Shown one piece after another: positions 40,608-57,688 of a stretch of DNA of 64,000 bases; within the stretch, counting starts at the first letter, position 1, and each line of letters opens with the position of its first letter. Source of the DNA: Amorphochlora amoebiformis (lineage: Eukaryota > Cercozoa > Chlorarachniophyceae); assembly GCA_054601695.1 (NCBI GenBank), contig BAAHQB010000039.1, positions 744,001 through 808,000 of the forward strand. The letters run 5' to 3'. A program made the position numbers and the translations under genes. The notes beneath the pieces were generated by a model. The model made no database searches, was not told the origin of the DNA, and saw only the letters and a program-made list of their open reading frames with translations.

Positions 40608-41395
40608 ACGTAATTCGGCGGAGTTTAAAACGAACCAACTCTTGGATTCGTATCCAGAGTTGACTGCAACCTTTCGTATTCTTTCGAATAGCATGTCTCA
40701 AAAATTGTACAGCCTTTTTTGCTTTGCTAGATAGCAGGAGGCTGGCTGTTCGAAATAACTCACTTAAAGTTAAACTAGTTATACTGGTACGACGCAGAAC
40801 ATTAATATTATTGATTATAATCTAGATGTAGAGGGCCTAGCAGGGTGCTAGGGATGGGGCTAGCGGAGGGAGAGAGAATTTACTAGTACGTAACCTTGGC
40901 TGCATAGCTAGTGGCATATCTCCAGTATCTAGATGATGTAGTGATATCTAGAGTCTCTAGAGTCTAGAGAGTAGTCTAGTAGACTAGAGTAGAGTTAGCG
41001 CTAGTAGCGGCTAGAGTGTGTCTATCTAAGATCTAGTCTATACTAGCTATGGATACTATCTACACTATCTAGACTACATCGTATGGTTTAGTACTGTAAC
41101 ACTAGCTAGTGAGCTAGGTGAGTATCAGTGTGAAGAAAAAAATTCATTGCAACGGTTCTCTAGGTTCTGGTAGTTGCTAGGTCGCGACACTCTACTAGTT
41201 ATGAGCTAGATGAGCTAGCGAGCTGGAAGTCATTATATGGTACTCAATAGACTAGTAGAACTTGAAACTAGTAATGATTAAATCATGCACTACTCTAGTA
41301 CTGGAGCATACAAGCCTCTTATTTGAATATCATCATAGGGCGTTCAACAGACTATACAGAGTATGAGATCACCGAAGTAGTTTGCCGGTCGAACG
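40608..41395. other. CTAG-rich tail-to-tail spacer
   Basis: Separates the SLC35B stop (40607, +) from the E1 stop (41396, -). It has no (TA)n and about 25-30 CTAG sites by eye, densest at 40860-41060 (for example GAGTCTCTAGAGTCTAGAGAG) and 41100-41230. No coding frame was found. Confidence 0.87.
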
Positions 41396-41814
41396 TTACC
41401 ACTGTGATTCTACTCGTGAATCCAACTGTTCAGATTTCATCTCATCACCAGGCGGATAAGACCTCATGATCACTTTCCTCAGCCCATCTTGAATATCTTC
41501 TTCCCCCGTAAACGTGAGGTAAGTTCCCAAGGGATTGTACGAGGGTGTAGCCGCGATACATTGCCAAGCTGCATTTGTAACAATTCTTAAGGATCTGTAG
41601 CTCCAAAGCAATATTAGTCTGACCTGATGGAAGAAGGCTTTCCGATTGGAGACGAGAGATAGTGGTGGCGTAGGGATGCCCTCCATCCTAAAGTTTATCA
41701 CACATATAAATATTTAATTGTGTATGTTGACATTTACTTGTAAATATATCTAGATCTATGTTAATTTTATGAATATACACACACACATATATATATACGT
41801 ATATATATATATAT

Positions 41815-41848
<34 letters not shown>

Positions 41849-41964
41849 CATATAAAATATAATGCGCAAATGTATACATGTATAGTTACATACATACTGA
41901 TGCACAATATGCATACATGTGTATATATAGATATCTATATATATCTATATAAACATATATGTAT

Positions 41965-41998
<34 letters not shown>

Positions 41999-42124
41999 AA
42001 ATTGTGTGTGTTTATATATATATATATATTATTATTATTATTGTACTTAAGTTACATACGTACACATATGTGTATTATACGTACATATATATATATTCAT
42101 ATATATATATATGTATATGTTACA

Positions 42125-42181
<57 letters not shown>

Positions 42182-42374
42182 CAATGGGTATGTATATTAA
42201 ATATATGATGTTGTACATATAATCACATATTGGTATATATGTATCTTATGTAACACACAATATATATATATATTATATATATATATATATCAATATATAT
42301 ATATGTATATGTGTATATATAATACGTGTATAGATTTACATGCAATTTACATATGTAGTCCACGTATATATACA

Positions 42375-42418
<44 letters not shown>

Positions 42419-42819
42419 TTTTTTATGGAAACAATGTATTTATCTACATTTAATTATACTCACACTCCACTTCCTTGTAAATATACATATGTCTGCTGGG
42501 ATTATTACATTGTTTTCAAACCATAATAACACGCGGGAGGATATATTCTTATCATATGAAAATATACATAGGAGCTGCAACCAGTCAAATCATGTGTAAT
42601 TGCATGTATATCGACTGTGTAATTATGTATGTAGGGTTAGGACATGTATGCTGGATGTATGCTGGGTGTATTAATAGTGATGTATGGGTTTACGGACGGA
42701 TGAGATCTGAACATATGAATGTGCATATATGTAATATTACATATACATACACACACACACATATATATATATATATATTTCTATTTATATATTTATTTAC
42801 ATGTAGACTAAATATATAT

Positions 42820-42870
<51 letters not shown>

Positions 42871-42882
42871 GAACATATTAGG

Positions 42883-42940
<58 letters not shown>

Positions 42941-43587
42941 TGGATATGTGGTTGTATGTTTACCATGTATTAGAAACATACTCATATGTACACATCTTGT
43001 TTTTATTTATACTTATATACACATTTATATATATATATATACATATATACATATATAGATTTTTATATATATATATATATAAGTATGTACATACATACAC
43101 ATATATGTACATATACACATGCGTATATATATATTTATGTATATATATGTATGTATATATGTATATATGTATATGTGTACATATACAACCATGTCGAGAT
43201 CCTTTTTCGTACATAAATGTGTACATTTTTTTAAGCATATGTGCATAATATATTCACATGTATGTGTATGTACATATATATATATATATATAATTATATA
43301 TATATATATATGTTTATTATATAATATACTTGATATACCTTGCAAATGTCAGCGAAGAGGACTGAAGAGAGCTTTGGCATAATCTGAGATTAATCAGTAA
43401 TGCGTGTGAATATCTAATACATACATACACATATATATATATATATATATATACGTTATATATACATATATTATATTATATATATATGTATATATATGTA
43501 CATATATGTTATACATATATACATATACATATATTTATACATAATATATGTGTATACATATATATTCACACTTATAAATCTAATTAC

Positions 43588-43618
<31 letters not shown>

Positions 43619-43795
43619 CATATAAGTTACACACATACACGCATACATATATGTATATACACACATATGTATACATATACATATATACATATATATATAC
43701 ACATATATATATGTAAATATATATATATATATATTATATAAATACTATCATATGTATATATATTTATATATGTCCATATATATATACATATTATA

Positions 43796-43830
<35 letters not shown>

Positions 43831-43865
43831 CATATAAATACACACACATATATATATATATATAA

Positions 43866-43913
<48 letters not shown>

Positions 43914-44282
43914 CTATGTACATGTACATATTGCACGTACATACACATACGTATATATTGTATATATACATATATATATACTATTATTACTATGTATACA
44001 TTACATATGTACATATATATATATACATATATAATATATATATATATATACATATATATACATATTTATATATATTCCAAAGACAAGATCCCGAAAATTC
44101 AATGCATCCACCTCTCTAAGGTCCTGGGGAACCTCCGATAGGAGAGGGGTGTCGATCACGTACAAGCTACGTCCTAACTCCTTCTCCTATAGTTGAAATT
44201 TGATAGATCCTTTATATCCAAGAATATAGAAAAATATATATTACATATACTGTATAATATACATGTACATATATATATATAT

Positions 44283-44329
<47 letters not shown>

Positions 44330-45815
44330 TTTCACCTTCCGCTGGACCTTTAGGGCTTCGGGTATACCCGTACCTGCATCATATATACATGTATAATAAA
44401 AAATAATGCACCTATAAGTACATTCATATGTATATATTATATAGATATAATAATAATAACATAATAACATACAAGTGCTGATATATGTACATTACCCATA
44501 TTATATATATATATATACATACTGTATAATATATACATAAATACATAAATAATGTATATATATATATATATATGTATGTACACATGTAGATAGTTGTTTT
44601 TCAAATGTTCTAGGGGGAGAAAAAGATAGAAAGGGAGAGAAAGTGGGAGATCGAAGAGAGAGAGAAAAGAGAGGAGGGAGAGGAGGGAAGGGAGCGAAAG
44701 GGTAAAAAAGAGAGTGAAAGGGAGAAGGAGAGAAAGTAAGAGAGAAAGGGAGAAGGAGAGAAAGTAAGAGAGAAAGGGAGAAGGAGAGAAAGTAGAAAGG
44801 GAGTGGAGTGAGATATGAGAGGGTCGGGGTTGGTGCTCTTATCTTCTCTCTCTCTCTCCTCCCTCTCCCTAAGTCACTCCCTCTCTTTCTCTCTTTCTCT
44901 CTCTTATGTATGTATCCAACTCTCTCACACCCACTCTAATTCCTCATTTACTTCTCTTCAACCTTGATCTCTTACGTACACCTTGTAGAAGTATTCATAC
45001 ATATTATATTATGCATGCGTATATGCATGTATACATACAATGGAGTCAAATTAATTTTGATACTGTATATACATATATATATATATATATGTGTATATAT
45101 ATATATGAATGTGGGCATATATATATATATATATATGTATATATTTATGTGGTATGTAAAAAAATATCTCTCTGTCTTTCCCTCTCTCTCTCCCTCTCTT
45201 CTTTCTCTCCCCCCTCCCCACCCCCCGCCCCTCACTCTCTCCCTATCTCTATTCCTCTCCTTCCCCTGACGTTTGTTGTGGTTGGGTGTAATTTTTGCCT
45301 ACCGTAGGTGATAATTGCGACGGATCCAGCCGGGATATCCACAGCCGCATCTGAGTTTATGTGGTTGTAGGTTTTAAAAATAAATATGTGTTATTATGTA
45401 TATAATTGCATAAATATATATAATATATATATACATATATATACATACTGATATATATATATATATACTGTAGATTATATATATATATATGTATATATGT
45501 ATAGGGGAAAGTTGTTACCATCTTCCATACGGTTTCCATGAGGGTCATACGAAACAACCGAGGAGAATGGTAGTACCTATTCATGAACATTTGCACATAT
45601 ATACACATACACACACACATATATATACATATATATGTATATATATACATACATATATATATATATATACTGTGCATACACATATTAAAATGTACATACA
45701 ATTTTTTCATGTACATATATATGTATGATACACACACACACATATATATATATATATATGTATATGTATTTCATATTTATATGTGTGTATGTGTACAATA
45801 TACATATAAATATAC

Positions 45816-45851
<36 letters not shown>

Positions 45852-46091
45852 TATGTATGCATATACAATATTGGATGTAAACATACCCCATCCTCTGGAA
45901 ATGAGTACAGGAGTCGCGAATCCTTGGCATCGAGATCCACGTGCCGTCGGTTCTAATAATTGCCAAATAGATTAAGCGTTTGTTGAAATATGCATATATA
46001 TATATATTGTACATATATATATATATATATATGTACATACATGTATTTATATATGTATGTATTATATGTATGTATATATATATATATTATG

Positions 46092-46132
<41 letters not shown>

Positions 46133-46145
46133 ACATATACATATT

Positions 46146-46186
<41 letters not shown>

Positions 46187-46851
46187 TTGCATTTATTTCC
46201 AGGATTAGGGTTAAGGTTAGAGCCGAAATCATTATAATAAAGGTGGTTGGGGTTGGGGTTCTAACCCAAACACTCCAATTTAAACTCGTAAGCCTGATCC
46301 CAACCCTAATCTTATTTCATTTTAACCCCAACTCCCAAAGCGATCATTTCTGAAATTGTTTTTTTGACCCACCTTGGCGCCAACCCTAATCCCAACCTAA
46401 CCATAACCCTTACCGCTATTAGGTGGGATTATTTGAGAATTGGGATAGGAATAGAGTTGGGTTTATGGTTAAGGTTATACGAGTCGGATTTAAATTAGTG
46501 AGAGTCGAGTAAAGCTTAGTTATAAACAAAATCCTTAAGATTTGAAGTTCAGCGTTAGGGTTTACCAGGAGATCTGTGCAGTCGACACTCATAACCTTAG
46601 ATGTGATATCAGAGTATAAGTAACTGCTTTTTGCTATCAAGATCGCGTGATGAGAATATGATATTTTTTTGAATCGTACCAAGCGGCCTCCTTTTGCTTG
46701 TTCGAGGGCATATCTCCAGCCCCGAACGTAGTCTCGGCCTGAATATATATTTATCATGTATGTATATATATGTATATATATTTGTATATATATGTATATA
46801 TATGTATATATATTACATATGTATATAATATAATATATACATATATATATA

Positions 46852-46889
<38 letters not shown>

Positions 46890-46910
46890 GTATTCATCTA
46901 AATTCTTGTT

Positions 46911-46943
<33 letters not shown>

Positions 46944-47052
46944 CATATATATATACAAATTTAGTATACATACGTAAATTCGTATATAGATATGCAGACA
47001 AACACAAACATATATGTATGTATATGTATATAGATACATATATATATATATA

Positions 47053-47095
<43 letters not shown>

Positions 47096-47753
47096 TATAC
47101 ATACACACACACATATATATATATATGTATATATATATTTATATCTATGTATATACATACGTCTAGTAGACATACAAAGATACAGTTGACTACCATTAGA
47201 ATAGCACACAACATCTAAGCCCGGAGGCATATGCAGCGAGTTATGTGTGTGGAAGTTTCCTCCAAATACACCAGGGCCAAAACCCTAAAAAATTCGGACG
47301 AAAAAAAGTTATCCTCCGTTGGAACTCTCGTTGAGGTTTTTGGACATTGCATGGGAATTGTTATAACTTATATAATCTATACCCTTGGGCAGCTGAGTTA
47401 AGAATGAATAGATATTATATATATATATAATATAATATATATATATATATATATATGTATTGATACATATACATTTTCTATGCATGTGTAGAAAATACCT
47501 GAAGGCGGATGAGCATGCCGTTAGGAGAAATCCCGTTGGATAACCAGTGCATGATTGCCGCCTCGAAAAACATGTCGGCACCTTGTTTTATACTTCTAAA
47601 TGAACTTTTAGTGTACGTATATATATCTATTAAGATATTTGTTCATAAGTATGTATCTGCATGTTTAAATAAGCATATATATATATATATGTATATAAGT
47701 ATAATAGAGAACATATATATATATATTTTAATATATCTATATATATATATATA

Positions 47754-47803
<50 letters not shown>

Positions 47804-47894
47804 AATCTCTATATATATATACACATATATATGTATATATGTATATATATATATTATATATATATATATATGTATATTTACATATATGCATTTA

Positions 47895-47968
<74 letters not shown>

Positions 47969-48230
47969 GTACAATTTTGAATACGATATACATTATATAT
48001 AACACCACACATACTTGTCATGTATACAATTTATATATATATATATATAATATATATATATATATATGTATGTGTATAGATATATAAATATATATATACA
48101 TACATATATGTATATGTGTATATATGTATATATATATAACATCCGTAAGGTATATTCATAATAGAATACCGCAGTCGAGATACTTGGCGTAAGGGATCTC
48201 AACGACGGGAAGTAGTCCAACCTAATACGA

Positions 48231-48267
<37 letters not shown>

Positions 48268-48268
48268 C

Positions 48269-48308
<40 letters not shown>

Positions 48309-48497
48309 GTATACACATATACATATATACATATATATTTACATATATATATATATATATATAAAACATATATATCTTTAAAATATATTTCTATATATAT
48401 ATATATAAATATAATATATGTATATATAATACATATATATATATATATATATTTATATGTATACATACATACATGCATGTAATATAATGTATATATG

Positions 48498-48565
<68 letters not shown>

Positions 48566-48600
48566 ATGTGTGTATGTGTGTGTATGTGTATGTATGTTAT

Positions 48601-48651
<51 letters not shown>

Positions 48652-48965
48652 TAAAGACATTTATAAGAACGTCTATAAACATTAATCCACATGTACGGTC
48701 CTCGCGAACACTGCTCGCTATGCCGTCTAAAACGCATTAGATCCTATATCTAAACCTAAACCCAAAACGTTCCCCAAACCTGTGAGTAGCCAATAGCCGC
48801 TCCTACAAGAGATGTCTCGTCTGGAGGAAAGTCGCGAACCCTATGTAGTTTGTATTTATGAATGTGTGAAATGCATACATGTTTTTACACACATATATGT
48901 ATACATATATATATATATATATATTATGTATATATATATATATGTTTATATATATATATATATAA

Positions 48966-49008
<43 letters not shown>

Positions 49009-49119
49009 TACATATATATATACATATGTATAATATATATAAATATATATATATATAGATATATATATATATATATACATATGTGTTATATATACTTATG
49101 CATATATATATACACACAC

Positions 49120-49151
<32 letters not shown>

Positions 49152-49699
49152 ATATATGTATATTGCATGTGTATGTGTATGTGAGTATATTAGATACATA
49201 TGAGTATCATGCATTATATATACATATATATATTTATATATAACATATATATATATAAGTTATATATATATATATATATTATATAGATATTCGCATATAT
49301 ATATATATATATATATATAAATATATGTATTCAATATATATATATATATATATATATAAAAGTATATATTTATTTATTTATAAAATTATTAGAAATACAT
49401 GCATATATATAATTTAAAATTATTCATATTCATACTGTATTTTTTTATTACTAGGGGTATGTGTCAATAATAACATACACATGTAAATAATTTGAAAATC
49501 ATATATGTATATATGTATATTTATATATATATATATATATATGCGAATATTTATTTATAATATTATTATAGACACATACCCTATTAATAGGAAAATACAT
49601 ACCGTATTAAGGGAAAAGAATCAAGGACATATATATTTTGGTATATATATGTGTGTAAACAATACATATATAAACATAAATATATATGTATATATAATC

Positions 49700-49784
<85 letters not shown>

Positions 49785-50250
49785 TATAATATGTGTGTGT
49801 GCATATGTAATGTGTATAGATATTTATATGTGTGTGCATATATATTAATGTAAATATATATATATATATATATACTATCATATACATATGCATATATATA
49901 TATATACATATATATACACATATATATATATATATGTGTGTGTGTATATATAACACACACACATATATATATATATATATAAATGCATATGTATATACAT
50001 ATGTACATATACACATATATATGTATAAATATGTGTGTATATATATAATTAACATCTATGTAGAAATAACCTCTTTGGGTAAGCAAAGCTCAGACCGTCG
50101 GTTACCTTATAATATCTGACCAAATGAATTATTGGCATTCAATATGTATTACTCCATGTTTGAGTACAACTAAATATATACACACACACGCTTATTTTTT
50201 TTACATATATATATATATATATTATATGTATATACATCTACAGATTTACA

Positions 50251-50293
<43 letters not shown>

Positions 50294-50319
50294 CATAGTA
50301 TACATGTATATAATGTGAA

Positions 50320-50355
<36 letters not shown>

Positions 50356-50404
50356 GTATGTATATATATGTATACATATACATGCAGATATGTATGGATG
50401 TATC

Positions 50405-50494
<90 letters not shown>

Positions 50495-50942
50495 CAGGTA
50501 TTGTTAGCGCAGTGGTATAGTAGATGGTAGTCAGATTTTGATTGAAGTCGGTTTGGATTATGACAACTATAAAGGGAATTCTAAAGCAGTCCGTTCAAGA
50601 AATTTCGAGGAATCTTCTAACTTCTCCAACACACCAGAATCCTCGGGGAAGTTCTGGAAGCGTGACATGGTTGAGTCCCAATACTATGGTATCACCCGGC
50701 ACTACCCGGTATTACAGGCAAGGTAATCTCCGAGCAATCTCCGGGATCTCCAGCGTCGGATAAATCTAATACAACTTTGTCTCGCTGTATTGATATCTAC
50801 TCATCGAGCCGCATCTATCTATGCTATCTATGTTGATGCTCTAACAGTATATACATTATATATAAATACAAATGTATATATATTTGTAGAATATGTACAT
50901 ATATATGTATATTTACACATACATATATATATATATACATAT

Positions 50943-50973
<31 letters not shown>

Positions 50974-51132
50974 GATTTTTATATATTATATGAACATGTA
51001 TACATATATATATATATATATATATGTGTGAATTTTTATATATACTATATGTATATATATTTTTAAAAACATGTATATATATATATATACATATATAAAT
51101 ATATATATTTATATAATATATGTAAATGTATT

Positions 51133-51174
<42 letters not shown>

Positions 51175-51871
51175 ATTGAATTCGTATATAATATTACATA
51201 TTAATATACTCACATATTACACATACGAATTTTTGCTTTATTTGTATACGATACGCATTCATTTATATACACATATTTCTTCTCATATACAGAGATATGT
51301 CTTCTTATATGCTTGCATTAATGATACACTTTTAGTACCCTCCGTATCCAACGTCTTCGCCGATATACACAAGCTCAGGGTAGCTGAAAGAGTAAGCTAC
51401 GTAAGTTATATATATATATATATATATTTGTACACATATGTATATGTATATATATATATATATATATCTACACATATTTTACATTTTACACACACGCAAT
51501 AAAAATATATATATATACATGTAAATAAATCTATATCTTGTGAAAGGTGGAGAGAGGTAAGAAAGTGAGTATTAGATATCATATGTAAAAAATATGAAAG
51601 TTTTCATTCCATACAACAGCAAATATATATTACACTTGCACAAATATTCATAAACCTCTCCAACGCCTCCCCAATCGTAGCGGTCATATGCTTTCGCATC
51701 ACGTCACCCTAATGCATTTATATACATAAGCATTATATACTAATTTACACGCTTAGATGTATGTAACAATATATTTACATTAATTTATATCTACATATAT
51801 TATATATATTTATATATGTATATGCGCTTACGTGTACATCAAGGTGTATACATATACATATATACATTAAC

Positions 51872-51908
<37 letters not shown>

Positions 51909-52902
51909 CGTGTGTATATAATATTTATATTTTTTCATACATGTATGTATTACATGTATACATACACACATATAATACTTATAATAATAATAACAACAAT
52001 AATAATAATCTAAACACAAAAATCCCAACAAATCCAAACTCCCAAATCGAATCCAACATTCTCGAACCAATTCCCTCCTTTTTTAACTCTATAATCTCAA
52101 GCATCAAACAACTCCCCTTCTCGCCATGTATCTAACCCTCTCATCTCAACTCTTACCCTACCTTTTTGGGAGACAACTTAAGCCTCTCATGTAGGCCCTT
52201 GACCGGCATTCTCCACTTGGCGTCGACCTTACGAAGCGGTGCGCTGTTGGTCGCAACAAGGTAGGTGCGGGAGGTATTTTTCGGCTCCGCTGCCGCATCG
52301 GCAAAGGCTTCCTGGGTTGAAGTATGGATGTATGGAAATAGTTGGATATATACATATATATATACATATACATAGTATATACATACATATTTATATACAT
52401 ATATGTAATACATATACATATATATATTATATATATGTATATATATATATATGTATATAACTATATATGTGTATATCATAATATTTTTTATAAGAATGTA
52501 TATGATATACAGATATACATGTATATATATATATATTTGAGTAATTATATATATGTAATTATATATATACATATGTATTTATACATATATTATACAATAC
52601 ATGTATACTCATATATAAAAATATATGTCTTCACAGACACACGTATATGATACATGTATGTATTATATTATATATATATAAATGTATGTATATATATGTA
52701 TATATATATATATTGTAATATATGTATATATATTTATATATATATAAAAATATTTATATACATGTATATATATATATATATATAATATATATATATGTGT
52801 ATATATATATATATATGTATACATAATATTTATATTATATATAAAACATGTACATATGTGAATATTCATGGATCAATACATTTAAATATATATATATTAT
52901 AA

Positions 52903-52949
<47 letters not shown>

Positions 52950-53945
52950 CATGTGCACATAAATATGTATGGATATATACATATATATGTATATATATAT
53001 GTGTGTATATATATATACATGAATACACACTCTCACCCACACACATACATAACAAAACCCACTTTGGTAGTTTCCATGAGTTCCTCATAGCGACTAAGCA
53101 ATTCAGGATACGTGAACACCCCCTAATACAACAGCAATCACCCGATTATTAGGAAACAAAGAAGATTAAGAACTATAGGTAATCGCCACGCTCAGATCCT
53201 ACCGCTTGAACAGCTTGGTGGCAGGCTCCAGCTAAAACGGTGGTCTCTTGTTGCTTTGCAATTTCGGTCTTGGAGCGATATTCCTCCTCCTGAAGGGTAA
53301 ATATGTATATTTGTTGGGTGCCTTATTGTTGGTAATCAGCGAGGTTACCCGATCGTTACCCGAATGAGCAAAACGACGGGGGAGATCACGATATCTGATG
53401 GTACGAATGTAAGTATGTTGTATGTACTCATGTGTAAATGTATATGCTTGCATGTATGTATGTTTTTATGCATGTGTCATCTACGTGTATGTGCTCCACC
53501 GAGTCTCGTCACCTTAGGCTAAGTAGCTTAGATTTATATACACACATATACATATATATATATATACATATACATATTTATATTAATATACATATACATA
53601 TATAATGTGTGTATGATATGGCATATATTATACACACATATACATACATACATATATTCACATATATATATATATATATATTGTACATATATATTGTGTA
53701 CATTCGTACATATATATATATATATATATATGTATACATTTATATATATATATATATATGTGTGTGTATTTATGTATGTGTTAGTGATAAGTAATTTTGT
53801 AATTATATTTACATACACATATTATAACTACATTTTTAACATCAATGCATGTTATATTTCCACCTTATAAACAGATATTCCGTGTATAGTATATTGTGTA
53901 CGTTATATAGATATAATTATAAATATATATATACCTATATTATGC

Positions 53946-53976
<31 letters not shown>

Positions 53977-54019
53977 CATATATATATATACATACATATA
54001 TACATATATATATACATAT

Positions 54020-54051
<32 letters not shown>

Positions 54052-54387
54052 CATAAATACATATAGCATATACAATAATCTTTTCACCAAGATATGTGCT
54101 TTTCAAATAAACCTCAAACCATGCAAAAACAAAACATGAGAAAAACTAACACAATCAGAGCCGGCCTTTGCCTCCCACGAACAAACCTTACATAGAAAAA
54201 GAAAGAACTTATCAATATGCGCTCCTTACACCCGTACCTAACACACAGCCAAATCATATCCCACTACGATCAACTAAGACCTACTTTGCTGCCGCTTCGG
54301 TTTGCTTGTGCACGTCTAGAACATTGAGTCCAACAGCCTATGGTTATATATTATAATATATGTATGTGTGTATATATGTGCACACGC

Positions 54388-54436
<49 letters not shown>

Positions 54437-54791
54437 CATTATACATACATCGTGATCGATACTTACATTGAAGTATCTGTACTGATTTTGTGAATATGTA
54501 AAGGAGCACGAGAACGTGTTTGTGATACACTTACAGTAGGGTTTACGGGATGTAAAAGCACGTGTACTGGCCGTGTTTGATGAATATTGATACGATATAT
54601 ATTATCTATGTGCATATCTATGTTTATGCATTGTTTGTAATATGTAAATTATATCTTTGAATATTCATATGTCAATGTTTACACTGTAAACGTAAATGCA
54701 TAGATGTAATATGTATGTTAAAATATATATATATATACACATACATATATATATATATATATGTGTGTGTGTGTATACATATATATATATA

Positions 54792-54833
<42 letters not shown>

Positions 54834-54918
54834 AATATATATATTGATATATACATATATATAAATATATTTATTACATGTGTTTGTGTAGCGTAAATAT
54901 ATGTTAGCATAGATATTA

Positions 54919-54982
<64 letters not shown>

Positions 54983-55022
54983 ATATTACGAATATATAAT
55001 ATACATAAATATATATATATAC

Positions 55023-55096
<74 letters not shown>

Positions 55097-55602
55097 TAAA
55101 TACGAACATAGTCAGCATACACAAAAATTACAATTTGCCATGGTACAACATGTGTGCATATCTGTTCAAATGGTAACAGATCCAAATATCACTCGTTGGT
55201 ATTTGAATCACCGAATACCGCTCAGAATTTTTTAATTTCAGAGGGCACCTCAAACACGGGCATATGCAGGCGTTGAAGGAATTGCCCGAGCCATCCAAAC
55301 CCGTGAAGAGATATGCAGATGTCGTTGTCGGATACCCCAAATAGGATAGGGCACTTAAATCTGTGTTATCAATACTCTGATAAGTATTTGCTAACGTATT
55401 TATATATTTAGTAACGCATAAACGTAAAATAAATACTCAAATATATACATGTACATTCCATGTATACATATACTACAACATATACTATATATACATATGT
55501 ATTCTTTATACTATAATGTATATATTATGCGTGTATACAATATATATATATATATATATTATACATACACATATATGTATTTATATAATATATATGTACA
55601 TA

Positions 55603-55653
<51 letters not shown>

Positions 55654-55846
55654 TATATATGTATATATTACATATCTGTGTAATACAATACGTATTGTTT
55701 TGAAATTGCACAAAAACAGATATAAGAGGTCTATATATATATATGTGTTTACATACATATACAAATAATATATATATATATATATATGTATATATATGTA
55801 TATATATATATGTACATATACAAATAAATATACACACATACACATA

Positions 55847-55902
<56 letters not shown>

Positions 55903-56000
55903 CACATATTGGACACATAGAGAAATGAATGAATTGTGTTTTACGCATATATGCAATATAATATGTATGCTATTAAAATTGTACTAAAACAGATACTTAT

Positions 56001-56075
<75 letters not shown>

Positions 56076-56154
56076 CATATTTATATGCGTACATACATAT
56101 ACACATACATACATATATACATATGCATATATATATATATATATATTATATTTA

Positions 56155-56185
<31 letters not shown>

Positions 56186-56240
56186 GTACACATATGTATA
56201 TATATTTATATATACACACGTATATATATAGATAAATATG

Positions 56241-56291
<51 letters not shown>

Positions 56292-56327
56292 TATAGATAT
56301 AAATACATATATTATACCATACATTTT

Positions 56328-56362
<35 letters not shown>

Positions 56363-56719
56363 TATACCATATATTTACATATATATATTTATATATATAT
56401 ATATATGTATACATATATACATGTTTGTATAAAAATATATATATGTACACAACACAAACTCATTCATTTATCTTTATGTATGTGTACTATGTATACATAT
56501 ATATCTAACTAAATATATAACATATCTTAGTGTACATACATACGTATAATAAATAATATATATATATATACATACATATATATATATATGTATATGTATA
56601 TAATATATGTATATATATGTATAAAGATTTATCTCTATATATATATATATATAAATATATAACATATCTTCGTATATGTACACATAGATATAGATAAATG
56701 AATGAATTTGTGTAATACG

Positions 56720-56752
<33 letters not shown>

Positions 56753-56863
56753 ACAAATATGTATAAATGTATGTATAATATGAGTATATATTAATATAAT
56801 ATAGTTTATATATACATATATACACATATATAAATATTTTTATATTAATATATATATATATAT

Positions 56864-56909
<46 letters not shown>

Positions 56910-57139
56910 TTGCATATATATATACATGTGTATATGCACATGTATATGCATGTTATCTACCTATTAATAAAATTATACATATATATATATATATATATTT
57001 ATATATGCATCTTATAACATGTTAGCCTACTTTCGAGCCCTTGCATACTCAGCCATATTGACAGCGGAGAGAAAGTGAGCATTGTTGACCGATCCATCGC
57101 CGACCGACACAAAGGAGATAGCATCCTTAGGGAACCTAT

Positions 57140-57181
<42 letters not shown>

Positions 57182-57485
57182 GGAGAAGCGACGGACATAT
57201 ATACGTACATATATACACATAAACATATATATATTTATATAATATAATATATATATATATATATATGTATATATAATATTATACACGTATACTCTCGCAT
57301 ACAATTAAATATTACATACACGTACGTATATATTATATATATATATATACATATATATATATACACATATACAAATATATACATATATATATATACATAT
57401 TTACACCCCAAAAAGTGTACTATAATTTATATGGACATATTATACATATATACATATATATAACATAAATATAATATAGATATAC

Positions 57486-57521
<36 letters not shown>

Positions 57522-57604
57522 ACCCCAAAAAGTGTACTATAATTTATATGGACATATTATACATATATACATATATATAACATAAATATCATATAGATAT
57601 ACAT

Positions 57605-57688
<84 letters not shown>

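Noticed and set aside
41396-41687. Reading 41396-41687 as one unspliced exon
   Set aside because: The downstream text ([18 protein letters not shown]) and upstream text ([16 protein letters not shown]) are in different frames and join perfectly with a 55-nt GT...AG intron (41569-41623).
50504-50560. tRNA gene
   Set aside because: Only the A box is convincing. No acceptor stem, anticodon arm or good B box can be drawn.
55235-55345. Forward exon-like stretch ending in a stop ([13 protein letters not shown] text)
   Set aside because: The minus strand encodes the conserved E1 segment [16 protein letters not shown], which joins its neighbours in phase.
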